Made by a program: the position numbers and the translations under genes. The notes under the pieces are model-generated. The model was given only the letters and a program-made list of their open reading frames with translations. It did not search any database and was not told where the DNA came from. From Akanthomyces muscarius (Eukaryota; Ascomycota; Sordariomycetes; Hypocreales; Cordycipitaceae), in assembly GCF_028009165.1 (NCBI RefSeq), contig NC_079243.1, positions 4,154,001-4,218,000 of the forward strand: 64,000 nt of DNA. The letters are read 5' to 3'. Below, in pieces: positions 1-10,100 of this stretch (positions are counted from its first letter, which is position 1; every line of letters begins with the position of its first letter).

Positions 1-1988
1 CGAGATGTTTGAACTACATGCCATCAGTTGGAAAATGGCCTGCAGATAGACATGGTAGGGTGCATTGTAACCATACCAGAATTACAGAGTTGGTATTCCA
101 AGGAGCACATTCGCATCTTTTTTGTGTAGTCAGTCAGCAGAGTTTGGCGGCGAGGTCGTCTTTGCTTCGGCGCACACCAAGCACAACCTACATTGGCCAT
201 TCTTCGGCGAAGGTAAATATAATAAAATGAATAAAACATCAAATACGGAGAAAAACTAGAACCATGAATATTGTTTCTCTCTAGTATGCGTAAAGGACCT
301 TTCTGTCGCAGAAAAGTGCATGGTTCTGCGCAGTGTCTTTGGCCGCTGCCAGCTTGCTCATGTTCAGTCTGTTGGCTCCGTGGGTGATTTGAGATTGGTG
401 TAACCTGCTGGGTTTTAGTCTAATAAACTCGATCAACTAAAATCTGAAATATTGAAGCGATTTGTTTGCTACCCAGTGCTGGCCACACCTGTATGCTGCG
501 TGGCAGGAGCTTTGTAGTGGCATCGTGGCCCCTTCCCCGAATATCATCACCTCGTCGTAGGTTATAATCCTCCGTCCCAGCGATTTTTTCTTTTCTCTTA
601 TTCCAATCTTTTTCATCTTATTTCCCTGCACTCGCATCTGTTTTGCCTGTTTTTCGCTGCGCATTTTGCCGTTGCTGCATTCCCTGAGCACCATTTTCTG
701 CCATGGGATTCTATCTCAACTGTCTTGCTCTGTTTGGTGTTTTCTCTGCTTCGTGTATATTCACTCCCTTGGACTCAGGACAACTGCGAGTGCAGTGTTT
801 CTCATCACTGCCCTATTTCTGCCCCTTGGCGAAGAACACGCCCTTTCAATGGCGCTGTTCTACCCAGCTCTCGGCTAGAATAAATCGGACGTCGAACTTA
901 CATTCATGGCTGAGCAATGCCTGTCTGTACTAAGAATTTTGTCCTACTTTCTTTCATTTCCCTCCTCATCTCTGCCGCTTGATCAAGGATATTTAATCGT
1001 GACATGTTGCTAACGACTGACCCAGCTCTCAACTTTCGCGGCTCAGATTTTTAAGAGAGCGACTTCGCTCTGGCAACAGACGGCGAATCTGGTAAGTGCC
1101 CGACCATTACTGGCTCCCATCACAGCCTATTTGGGGGATTTCAAGATACAATGCTTGATATTGGTAGGAGAATCCGGACCCCGGGCGCCGAGACGATTAA
1201 ATACCCAGCAGTGGACGCCACAGGTGGAAACTTGTTATTGCTTTGGGTTTGGAGGCGGCGGCGATGACGGCGGAGGAGCATCAACAAAGTTTCATTCATC
1301 TCTAATATTATATCTTGGTTAGCTAGTACTGAATTGGCTTTTTTGTTCTTCAACTTTTGCTTGATTTCTATTCTGCTCGTGTCCAGAATTGGGCGATGAT
1401 GCCATAGTTCACAGGCCAATTTCTTTCGCATGTGTTTCGGCAACTTGGCCTGTCTCATTATGGTTTTCTGCAAAAAGTGTTATTTCGCATCTTGTTCAAT
1501 ACAACCCGGAAGTTAAATCATACCTACTTACAACGGAGCGTCGCCCCCATCCATTGCCCGTGTCGTGTAAATGCACCCGCCTGGCTGCTTCGTTCGCGCC
1601 GTGTGTTAGTGGGCGATGGCCTGCTGGGGCGCTGTAGAAGGACAGCATCCACCAGCTTCAGGCCACCAGGTGACGTCTTATTAACGATACGTACGGCGCT
1701 ATAGCGAATGTTCTAGCGCGTCTGGTTCCGCCCAAGACCACCCGGACCACCCTTATCCGTCCAGGGTCTCGACATTTGTTTCGTGGAGAACGACGACTAC
1801 GTGGACCATTACCACCAACCCGATTCATCGACACATCTGTTTCCCACGGCGTCCATCATCTCGCCGCGGCCGGTCTCTCCGTCTATTTGCGCATAGTCGC
1901 CGCTGCGCATCCGGTCCTTTCCGCCGCCGCCGCGACCTACCGCTTGCCTGCCTGCGACGCGCCGCCCCAGCCCATTACCATCGCCATC
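1..1988. other. intergenic, no supported gene
   Basis: No reading frame here looks like a protein. Frames are short, overlap on both strands and show no domain or signal pattern. A TGACGTCT octamer, one base off the CRE/ATF palindrome, lies at 1671-1678. The stretch 1840-1988 is C/T-rich, as is common in leaders of filamentous-fungal genes, and probably serves the gene starting at 1989. Confidence 0.5.
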
Positions 1989-2533
1989 ATGGGCGCCGCA
2001 CTCTCCGGCGTCAAGGTTCGTCTCTTCTTCCGTCGCCCTGCCCGTCGCCCTGCCCGCCACCCGCAACTGACAGAAAAAACTACAGATTCTAATCGTCCCC
2101 GCCACCATTTCGTTTGCGCTCTTCCTCGTCGTCACCTTTGCCGTCCTCCCGCTCTGGCGCCGCTACCGCAACCGCTACAGCCAGTACCTCCCGCTCGACT
2201 CGCTCGGCTCGGCGTCGTCGTCGCTGCGCGAGCGCATCACGAGCCGCCTGGCGGCGCTGACGCTGCCGTCGACGTGGCGCCAGGACATGGGCCGCTTTGC
2301 GGCCGCGGGGGCGGGCGGCGATGAAGACATTGGCGAGGAGCTGGGCCGTGTCGACGAGGGGGTCTTCGAGGTGACGGGCTTCGGATCGGATATGGTTCGG
2401 CTGAGTAGAGAGTAAGTTTATCCTATTTATGTCCGGCTGGGGAAAGGTGTCCTAGTATCGGAACTAGAGGCTAACTACTTTGCACAGCCTGGAAGAAGGC
2501 TTCATAGACGACAGCGATGGAGAGGATGATTGA
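1989..2533 (+). CDS. small single-pass membrane protein, unknown function
   Basis: Three exons are read by eye: 1989-2015, 2086-2411 and 2488-2533, giving 132 aa. The introns start GTTCGT and GTAAGT and end TACAG and CACAG. The chain begins MGAALSGVK, which fits the M-G-x-x-x-S pattern for N-myristoylation. A hydrophobic segment at about residues 10-30 is followed at once by an Arg/Tyr-rich stretch (WRRYRNRYSQY), as for one membrane span with a basic cytosolic flank. The C-terminus is strongly acidic (EEGFIDDSDGEDD). I do not recognise a named family. The small first exon and the joining of frames across both introns support a real gene. Function is not inferred. Confidence 0.7.
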
Positions 2534-2769
2534 AAAGCTCGAACAACTTGATTTTCTCGCTTGTATAACTATAGCATTCACATAGCGTTCATGAATCTCA
2601 CGACACTTATTCTACCTGAAACCGACAGCGGCCAATACTGCACACTGTTGCCCGCTGGCAATACATCGCTGCGACCAAAGAAAAACACATGAAAACGCCT
2701 CCACCTGGATATTTGAAGCCCAACATAACGCCAATTCTCAAAGCTCACGCCCGTTTCCTATAGTTTCGA

Positions 2770-3336
2770 TCATGTGCTTACGTGATCCTTTTCAGACTCC
2801 GGATTTTCCGCATGTTGGTGCGCAGACCCCGAATCTTGGGCGTGCTCCTGTGCAGACTCCGGGCCTTGGGGCGGCTCCCTGGTCTGGACCACCGTACGTG
2901 CCGTGTCATTTGTCTCGACCCTCTCAAAGATGTCCTCTGCATGCGTACCCTCACGTGTTGATACCGGCGAAGACTTTTCTGTGTCGGTCAAGAACACCAT
3001 TCCTATTCTTTTGGTCAAGGCCTCATCATCATCCGCTGCCTGCCTCCGGACTGTCCTGCCCCTGGCCTCTTCCTCTGGTTGCGCGGGGTTGCATCGTAGC
3101 GGATCTTCATGTGATTTTCCGAACACTGTGATGCGGGTTCTCCCATCGAGACCTTGCATAGCGATTGTGGAGGCGCCTGTCAATGTAGTGGAGTGCGTCA
3201 TGTTGGATGTCGCCGACTCCCTGTAGGGCTCTCGTAGTCTTGGGACCGGCGGCGGCGTCGGCGGTGGTGGCGTCGTCGTCGCCTCAGCGCGAGCGAGCTT
3301 GCGCCGCTCACCAATGCACGAAAAGCAACAGCCCAT
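2770..3336 (-). CDS. putative dually lipidated, disordered protein (MGCC start)
   Basis: An uninterrupted 188-aa frame with an ATG start. The N-terminus reads MGCCFSCIGERRK: Gly2 and Ser6 match the myristoylation pattern, Cys3, Cys4 and Cys7 are possible palmitoylation sites, and basic residues follow. This is the layout of peripheral plasma- or vacuolar-membrane proteins. The rest is low complexity: a Pro/Thr tract at about 21-33, then acidic and polar sequence with Glu/His/Gln-rich imperfect repeats near the C-terminus (EHAQDSGSAHQHAENPESEKDH). No catalytic domain is visible. An opposite-strand frame covers part of it but has no signal of its own. Membrane attachment is inferred from the motif; the function is unknown. 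Confidence 0.55.
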   Translation of the reverse strand: MGCCFSCIGERRKLARAEATTTPPPPTPPPVPRLREPYRESATSNMTHSTTLTGASTIAMQGLDGRTRITVFGKSHEDPLRCNPAQPEEEARGRTVRRQAADDDEALTKRIGMVFLTDTEKSSPVSTREGTHAEDIFERVETNDTARTVVQTREPPQGPESAQEHAQDSGSAHQHAENPESEKDHVST

Positions 3337-4526
3337 GTCGGCTAATTTGGTGTATTCTTTAGTGTAGCCAGATGTCCGTATTGTCCTGAGTGGTGACCCG
3401 GCGGCGTCTTCAAGCTTTTCTGTAGCGTCGAGCCAGGGACGTAGCGGCCACTGTGCAAGGCACTGGAATTATTCTATAGTTGTCGGCGGGAAGTAAAATG
3501 CTGTGAATGGCGAATACTGATGTCTGTTCATTGTTGAAAAGTGGACAAAGCCAGTCTTGCTAAAGGTAAAAGGGTGCATTGTTCGAAAGAAAGTGATACC
3601 CTCGCGTCATGACCTTGGACTTGCTTTGTTGTGGCTTGCGCCTACTCTGGGCTCGAGCTGTCGGTCTTTGCCGTCGCAATGCCACTCTGCACAGACGTCG
3701 TATCGCGCCTGTATGCTTAGGTTTTTGGGCCTTTCTTTCTTGAAAAGGTGAAGAGTTGTCTTGGATTGTGTTGCGGCGCACCATGACTCCCTAAATTATT
3801 TCGCCTAAGGCGGTTTTTTTATATATGCTGCGACGAGCTCTTACTTTTGCTATTGTCGCTCGGCGCTACAATAACAAACTCTAGGTAAAGAATGTTCTTG
3901 GGCCGGAAAGGTTCAAACTCATCTTTTTGTTGTAATGTAATCACAACAAACCGCGCTCCTTCTCCCCGGCCGGCTCTCCGCAACGACATGTCCATGTCGG
4001 CTATGACCAAGCCTGCAGTATCGTTTACATTACACGTGGTAATACTCCAACTCAGACATGGAATGGAGCCTCATGGCATTTAAAATGAAGCTCCCACCTT
4101 TTCTTCTTGTTGCTCTCGCCAAGGCCGCTGCCACTGCCTAGGACTGTAACGCGGATCACTTGAGCTGATTGATTGTCAAGACGGTATTAGCTAGGTGCAA
4201 TGCATACTTTCGGAATTATGTTAGTGTGAATCCTCAGCTTGGCTTAAGCGCCGGCGATCGCTTCGTGTGAGGCCTGGTCGAAAGCGATTTTTGGAACCGG
4301 CTACTTGGGTGTCTGAGTCTCGAACAGGGCCAGTTGTATTGGCGCCAAATGGCGAAGAAAATCTTATTTTTTATTTCTGAAAATTAGTTCTCGCGGCAGC
4401 CACGCTTTCCCTAGTGTCGAAACAAGTCGGTTAGATAACTATTTCGCTCATCTTTACGGCTGCCTGTCTTTTCCCCTCTCTACCATCTGACCACCGCGGG
4501 CAGATAGCCATCCATCAGGCGCGGTC
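3337..4526. other. intergenic, no supported gene
   Basis: About 1.2 kb with only short chance frames on both strands. It should hold the promoter of the minus-strand gene ending its 5' side at 3336 and that of the secreted-protein gene downstream. I see no repeat, RNA gene or mobile element. Confidence 0.5.
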
Positions 4527-4637
4527 ATGTCTCTTCCCCAGCAAGGTAATTACATTTTCATCTTGGTTCAAGAAAATAACTTACCCAGCCGCTGATCCAT
4601 AATTCCAGAGAAAAACCCTCATCGTCAGCAATCATGA
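4527..4637 (+). promoter_or_regulatory. spliced leader with uORF overlapping the main start
   Basis: An ATG at 4527 opens a short frame interrupted by a likely intron at 4546-4608 (GTAATT..ATTCCAG). After splicing, the uORF has 15 codons (MSLPQQEKNPHRQQS). It ends in a TGA that overlaps the ATG of the next gene (ATGA, 4634-4637). This arrangement is compatible with translational coupling or repression. Splicing is inferred from the signals only. Confidence 0.4.
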
Positions 4638-5137
4638 AGCTGTCCGTCGCCATCACCACCGCACTCCTCTGCGCCGCCCCTCGCACCGAAGCCAAGAAGC
4701 ACAAGCGAGTCCACCGCGCATGCCAAACGCCGGAGAACTGCGCCGTCAAGTGCTCCGACGGCACATATCATATGAGCAAGCCGAAGAAGAACACTGCCGA
4801 GGCCCCGGAGCTGCGCTGCAACGGCACCCACCACGACTTTCGCTGGGGCGGCATGGTCTGCACCCAGACAGTCGGGCCGTCCCATTTCGAGACGCGCCAT
4901 AACTGCCACTGGGTCAACGGCACTGTCTGTTCAAAGGACGAAAAGGCGTGGGTGGCCACACTGTGCATCGCCGAGATGACGTACCTGCCCGAGTTCATGT
5001 TCGCGTGCAGTCACGGCGTGGCGCGCTGGTCGGCGACGATTGACTACCCGGACATCAAGAACGAATGTACCCCTGGTCGGCATCGCCCGAGCAATATGAG
5101 AAACTCAACACAATTCAGGACGTGTAGGGATGGATAG
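4634..5137 (+). CDS. small secreted cysteine-containing protein, effector-like
   Basis: A 167-aa frame. Residues 1 to about 20 (MKLSVAITTALLCAAPRTEA) form a typical signal peptide with an A-x-A-like cleavage region, followed by a basic KKHKR stretch. The mature part carries about ten cysteines spread along its length (ACQTPENCAVKC, RCNG, MVCTQ, HNCHW, TVCSK, TLCIA, FACSH, NECTP, RTCRD) and several N-x-S/T sites, so a disulfide-bonded, glycosylated extracellular protein is expected. No named domain is recognised. Size, secretion and cysteine content match candidate effectors of host-associated fungi, but that role is only inferred. The upstream leader contains an overlapping uORF. Confidence 0.75.
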   Translation: MKLSVAITTALLCAAPRTEAKKHKRVHRACQTPENCAVKCSDGTYHMSKPKKNTAEAPELRCNGTHHDFRWGGMVCTQTVGPSHFETRHNCHWVNGTVCSKDEKAWVATLCIAEMTYLPEFMFACSHGVARWSATIDYPDIKNECTPGRHRPSNMRNSTQFRTCRDG

Positions 5138-5541
5138 GCCAATGAGCTAAAAAGACGGTGCGAGGGGGAAACAAAGATGGGATGCTGGCTCTGCACGTCA
5201 TCAAGTGGATGACAAGAACAGACGCCGCGCCTGTGAATAGAAGCCGTGACTTGTTACTTCATTTATCTTGTTATCTTACTAGTATTCTTAGTGTGTCTTA
5301 TAATTATTTTTAACGTCTTCGTATTTTTTGACCCTCATCTTACTTCTTTTATTTCTTTTATCTCTTTTATTTCTCTCGTTGTCTCGAGACTAACAACCAA
5401 CGGCGTCTTTTTTTTGCAACCACCGTACCTGAACTCGACGGTCAATGTGCTGCCCCGCCATAATTCCATCTACGCGCTGCTGGCTGGCGCACCACCGCGT
5501 TTGCTCACGCAACATCCTGTGGCTAACTACATCATTTCGCC
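5138..5541. other. intergenic, T-rich promoter stretch
   Basis: 3' flank of the secreted-protein gene and promoter of hus1. Pyrimidine-rich T/C runs cover about 5270-5385. No gene is seen. Confidence 0.5.
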
Positions 5542-6828
5542 ATGCGCTTTCGAACAGAATTAAAAAATATACGTACATTCTCGAGTAGGCAATCTCTTTC
5601 CAGAATGGCCAATGGCCGCGCGCTAATAGATCTGCAGAGCTCACGGCGGCGCTCTCTTCGCTCGAGAAGATCGCCTGGGTGCGTCTTAGTGATGAGACGG
5701 CACGCTTCACCGTGATTCCCGACATGGGATCCCAGGTTTGGGCGTGCGTATCCCCATGAACCGTGCTTTTCGACTCCGCTTGATTATCATTTGCAGTCTT
5801 TGCTACCTCATCAGGCAGAAGCGCCGCTAACACTCCCCCAGCTCCCTCGCCATGGACTTCATCTTTGACAACTACCACATCCAATCCGCAGAAGCCAACA
5901 ACACCATCAACCTCGAGCTGCCTCTGCAGCCGCTTCAGCGCGCGCTCAAGTCCGCCCTCAACAGCATCTCCGCCTCCCTGCGCCTCACCAAAAAGGACGG
6001 CCTGCCCGTGCTCTCCCTCACAATCACAACCACCACCACCGCCGGCAGCAGCACAAACGCCGCCGCCGCCGCCGCTGCTGCTGCTGGCCCGCAAGCACGC
6101 ACCGCAGCGGTAGACAACGATGACCCGTTTGCCATGGGCGACGAGGACGAGCTCTTCCACGCTGAGCACCTCGAGACATCGCTACGCCGCGAGCACGAAA
6201 AGATCATCACGCAGGACATTCCGGTGCGGGTGCTGCACCCCGAGACCGTCGAGACCATCATGCAGCCCAAGGTCCGCGAGCCCGACGTGCACATCCAGCT
6301 GCCGCCGCTCCTCCAGCTCAAGGCCATCTCGGACCGCTTCACCAAGCTCGCGCAGACGACGACCGCCACGGGAGGAGGAGGAGGGGCCAAGGCGCCGCGG
6401 CTCGAGCTCGCCGCCAACATGCACGGCAGCCTGCGCCTGCGCATCGCCACCGACACGACCGACATTGCCAGCGTCTGGTCCGGCCTCGAGAACCCGGAGC
6501 TCGACCCCGCGCAGCTCGACCGCCCGCTCGCCGAGCACCCGAGCACGCGATTCCGCGAGGACGGGCCCGACCGCTGGGCGACGGTGCGCGTCGACGGCAA
6601 GGACTGGAGCCGCGTGCTGAGCGTTGGCAGGCTGGAGGGCCGCGTGATTGCGTGCTTTGCGGACGATCACGCGCTGATTCTATACGTGTACGTACCGCAG
6701 TACGACGACGCGTCCGCAGACGATTCTGTAGTTACGGTATGTTGCCACCAGACGTTGACAAAATCCTGCTGGGATCTTAGAGAACTAATGTGATGCCGCA
6801 GTATTATGTCCAGTCATATAGCGCATAG
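5542..6828 (+). CDS. hus1: DNA-damage checkpoint clamp subunit Hus1
   Basis: Four exons: 5542-5584, 5638-5743, 5842-6736 and 6802-6828, giving 356 aa. The tiny first exon restores the family N-terminus (MRFRTELKNIRTFSKLT), and the last 27 nt restore the expected ending (YYVQSYSA). Between them lie the Hus1 features: SLEKIAW, RFTVIPDMG, FDNYHIQSAEANNTINLEL, the LRLTKKDGLPVLSLTI strand, and ITQDIPVRVLHPETV. Hus1 is the subunit of the PCNA-like 9-1-1 clamp (Rad9-Rad1-Hus1) loaded at damaged DNA in the nucleus to activate the checkpoint kinase cascade. An Ala/Thr-rich low-complexity insert lies roughly 50 residues after the LTKKDG strand and probably loops out. The first intron (GTAGGC..CTAAT..CTGCAG) could be mis-set by a few bases, but only this choice gives the conserved sequence. 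Confidence 0.93.
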
Positions 6829-7193
6829 AATAGCAACGTCGCAAGGTAATAACCAGGCATGAAATGAATATAGTATTTAGTAAATTTTCTTGTTCTACGA
6901 AAGAACATCTATAATACAACGCACTCTATTATGATACATGAGAGAAACAAAAACAAGAAATACAAGAGGGCACGAACGAGAATTGTCCCCCCAGCATGTA
7001 AAACGCCATATGATGCGCAAAAGGGGCCAAAAATGCAGCCATGACCAGATTATGGCAAAGCTGCAAGCCTCATGCCGTGCAGCCTCCATGATGATTAGCT
7101 TAGTAATATTTTTTTTTTCGAACCGATTCCTTCATTCCTCTCTCTTCATTCCTTCATTCCATCATTCCGACTCGACTCTGTTTCTCCGTTGCC
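6829..7193. other. convergent 3' flanks of hus1 and sec16, with short simple repeat
   Basis: The two genes converge here. At about 7127-7169 the motif CATTCC/TTCATTCC recurs several times as an imperfect simple repeat, probably within the sec16 3' untranslated region. No gene is seen. Confidence 0.5.
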
Positions 7194-10100
7194 TTATTTG
7201 GCCATGACGTCCACATAGCGACCACTCTTGCGGGGCTTCTTGCCCGAAGTCTTGCGAGGACCCGCGGCGCCGAGCAAGTCATCAATGCTGCTGGCATTGC
7301 TGATGCTCGTGGGAGGACGGCTAGGAGGTCCGCTTGGCGGCGTGGGAGCGCCAGCGGCACTGGCGCTGGAGTCGGAACGCATCATGGGAGGGGGCCCGCT
7401 GATGCCCAGGCCGCTGGGGGGAGGAGGCATTGTGCCGCCCCTGAGGTTGGAGGTCGAAGCCGATCGTGGAATGCCTCCGCCAGGCGGGCCAGCAGCGCTC
7501 GGTGGAGGAGTGCCGCTGACGGAGCGAGGAACGCCACCCCTTGGCGGAGGCGCGGAGGCCTTCGGGGCCTCCGTCTGCTCAGCACCAGCCTTCTTGTTGA
7601 TCCATCGCTTCAGATCAGGATCGTACACGAAGCTGTTGGATTCACCTAGCTTGGCCTTGATGGCCTTCTGAGGTGATGCTTCACCACTGCCGAGATCTGC
7701 CTTCTTGGCTCCGCCAAACCAGCCGCCGAAACCCCAGCCGCCAGATTTCTTGGCTGCCGCTGCCTCTGCAGCTCGTTTGGCTTCTTCCTCTGCAACCTTC
7801 TTGAACATTTCTTGGTTTTCGCGGTCCATGTCAGCCTTGCTCTGATTGTCTGACGCCCTCAGAGCAGGGATATCATCATCGTCATCGTCCATAAAGCTCT
7901 TCTTCTTTGACTGAGGGGCGTCGTCCTCGGCAGCATTGCTCATGTCAGGCTGGTACGAAGGAGGCTCGTACCCGTATGACTGAGTCGATGGTGGTTCGAA
8001 CCCCTGAGACTGGCCAGAAGGAGTTTCGTAGCCTTGTGGCTCAGTGGATTGCGGCTCGTGGCTTTGAGACTGTGTGGAAGGTGGCGCGTACCCATAGGAT
8101 TGCATTGATGGAGGCTCAAAACCGTAGCTTTGTGTCGACTGCGGCTGGTAACCAGTTTGTGCAATGTCATCCGTCTTCGCGTCAACTTCAGCAGGCTGCA
8201 CCGGCTCGTAGCCGTCAGCAGGCTGGTACCCTTGGTAGCCATAGTCGGAGTTCACATTAGGCTCAGCAGTGATGCTGGGTGACGGCTGTAGACCGTAGGG
8301 CTGAGTTGTGGTGCTCGGTGCCTGTGGCTGATACGCTGATGCTGCAGGCGCGCTCTGGTTGAAGCCAGGGTATCCGGAATCACCACCACTGGTGCCACCG
8401 TAGGCGGGTTCGTAGGGACTGGGGGTGTACTCGTTTGACGTACGGCCTATCGCCTGCTGCGGCTCAGGAGCCGGCTGTTGCGAAACAAAGTCATATGGGT
8501 TCTGAGCTGCAGTGACAGCCGGGGTTGTGGATGGCGCATATCGGGAGCTAGCTCCCGTAGTTTGCGGCGGCAGAGCTGACACGCCATAGCTAGGGGAGGT
8601 TCCATAGGTCTCAAAGTTTGACACAGACGGCGAGCGGCTGATGTTTGGAGTGGAGGCGATACGAGCAAACGGGCCATGTTCACCATCGGCGCCTGCTTGT
8701 CCATTGGCGTCTTCGTCTCCAGCGACGAATTTGTTGAACCGGTTCCACATGCTATCTGATACCTTGTTCATGCTTGGCTTGGACATCCAGCTTGAGCCGT
8801 CGTCCTTGGGCGCTTGCTTCAAACGTCTCATAAAATCGTCGACGGCGACCTCCAGGAGAGGGTGGTGATATGGGGATCGACGGGTTTGTGCGCTCATGGA
8901 AGTGAGGATAGCATCACAATACTGCAGAGCCTTGTCACGGTAACCATGCTCGGCAAGCACTGTCGCATGCTGAAGCTTGTAGCCTGCCAGATGCGGGGCA
9001 CCAGCGGCGAGGTTCGCGGCTCCAGACAGTGTCAGGCCATACTCGTAAACCTCACTTAGTTGCAACGCCTCCGTTTCCTTGGCAAACTGATCCGATTGCT
9101 TGTGGTGATCAGCACCAATCAAGACGAAGTCAGCGTCGGGGTCATCAATACCACCGAAGACTGAAATAGTTCTGCTGAAGATGAAGCATATCTGAGCTGC
9201 TTCGGCCCTACCATAGCCAGAGAGAAGTTTGCCGAGGGCGTTTAAGCCCCGAATGTCGTTCTCACTTCTGTTGCTGAGCACCATTGAAACGGTCTCCTTC
9301 CATTTTTCTAGGCCGCTCAACGAATCTTGGGTTGCGCCGAATCCAGTATCGGTAGACATCAGCTGCATACCAGCACGAGCATGGACAGGCACCAACTCGT
9401 CAACGCAATCTTCATAGTTTCCAGAGAGGACCTTGTAGAACGCGCCAAGAGACTGGTTGCTGTGGCCCGGATAGTTGACCTCCTTTCGTACAAATTCTTG
9501 CGCTACTCGGCTGTAGAGCTCGGGCGAGGTAGTATGAGCAATCAGCATAGCATGGCCCCACAGACGCTTGTCGACAGCTGCCCAGACGGCCGCTTCACGG
9601 TCACCCTTGAGCAAATTGTCTTTGATACTTTCCATGGAAGCGGAGTCAATATCATCCGCCTTCATGCTAGTCGAGGATACCATCTGGCCGAAATTCGAGC
9701 CAGTAGGCACCGAGGCGTCTCCGCCTCCTTGCGAAGACAAGACTTCTCGCACTGCAGTTTCAACTGCAGGAGAACCTTCCAAGTGTCCATCAAACTCGAT
9801 GAATACGCGGAGGATCTTCCACAGAAGCAGTCGCTCGATCGATCTCTTCGCTTCTAAGGACAGTTGAGGGGTCAGAGATATATCAGGCAGTTCCCTTTCC
9901 AGTGCCGTAATCCCGGAGGACAGCCAAGCAAGGGCATCCTTCTTCTTCGACTTGCCTCGCAAAGGACCTGGGAATTTGGCCAACTGCTCAGGCAAAGGCT
10001 CGATTTCCTTCATGCTCTTGACTTTGACCTCTCCAGGAGTTCTCAGCATCGTCGGTGCTGACTGATTCATAGTGTAGCGCGGTGTGCTCTTGGGAAACGA

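Noticed and set aside
5865..6670. Long alternative frames over hus1 on both strands
   Set aside because: They are shadows caused by high G+C at third positions; the Hus1 frame alone carries conserved motifs.
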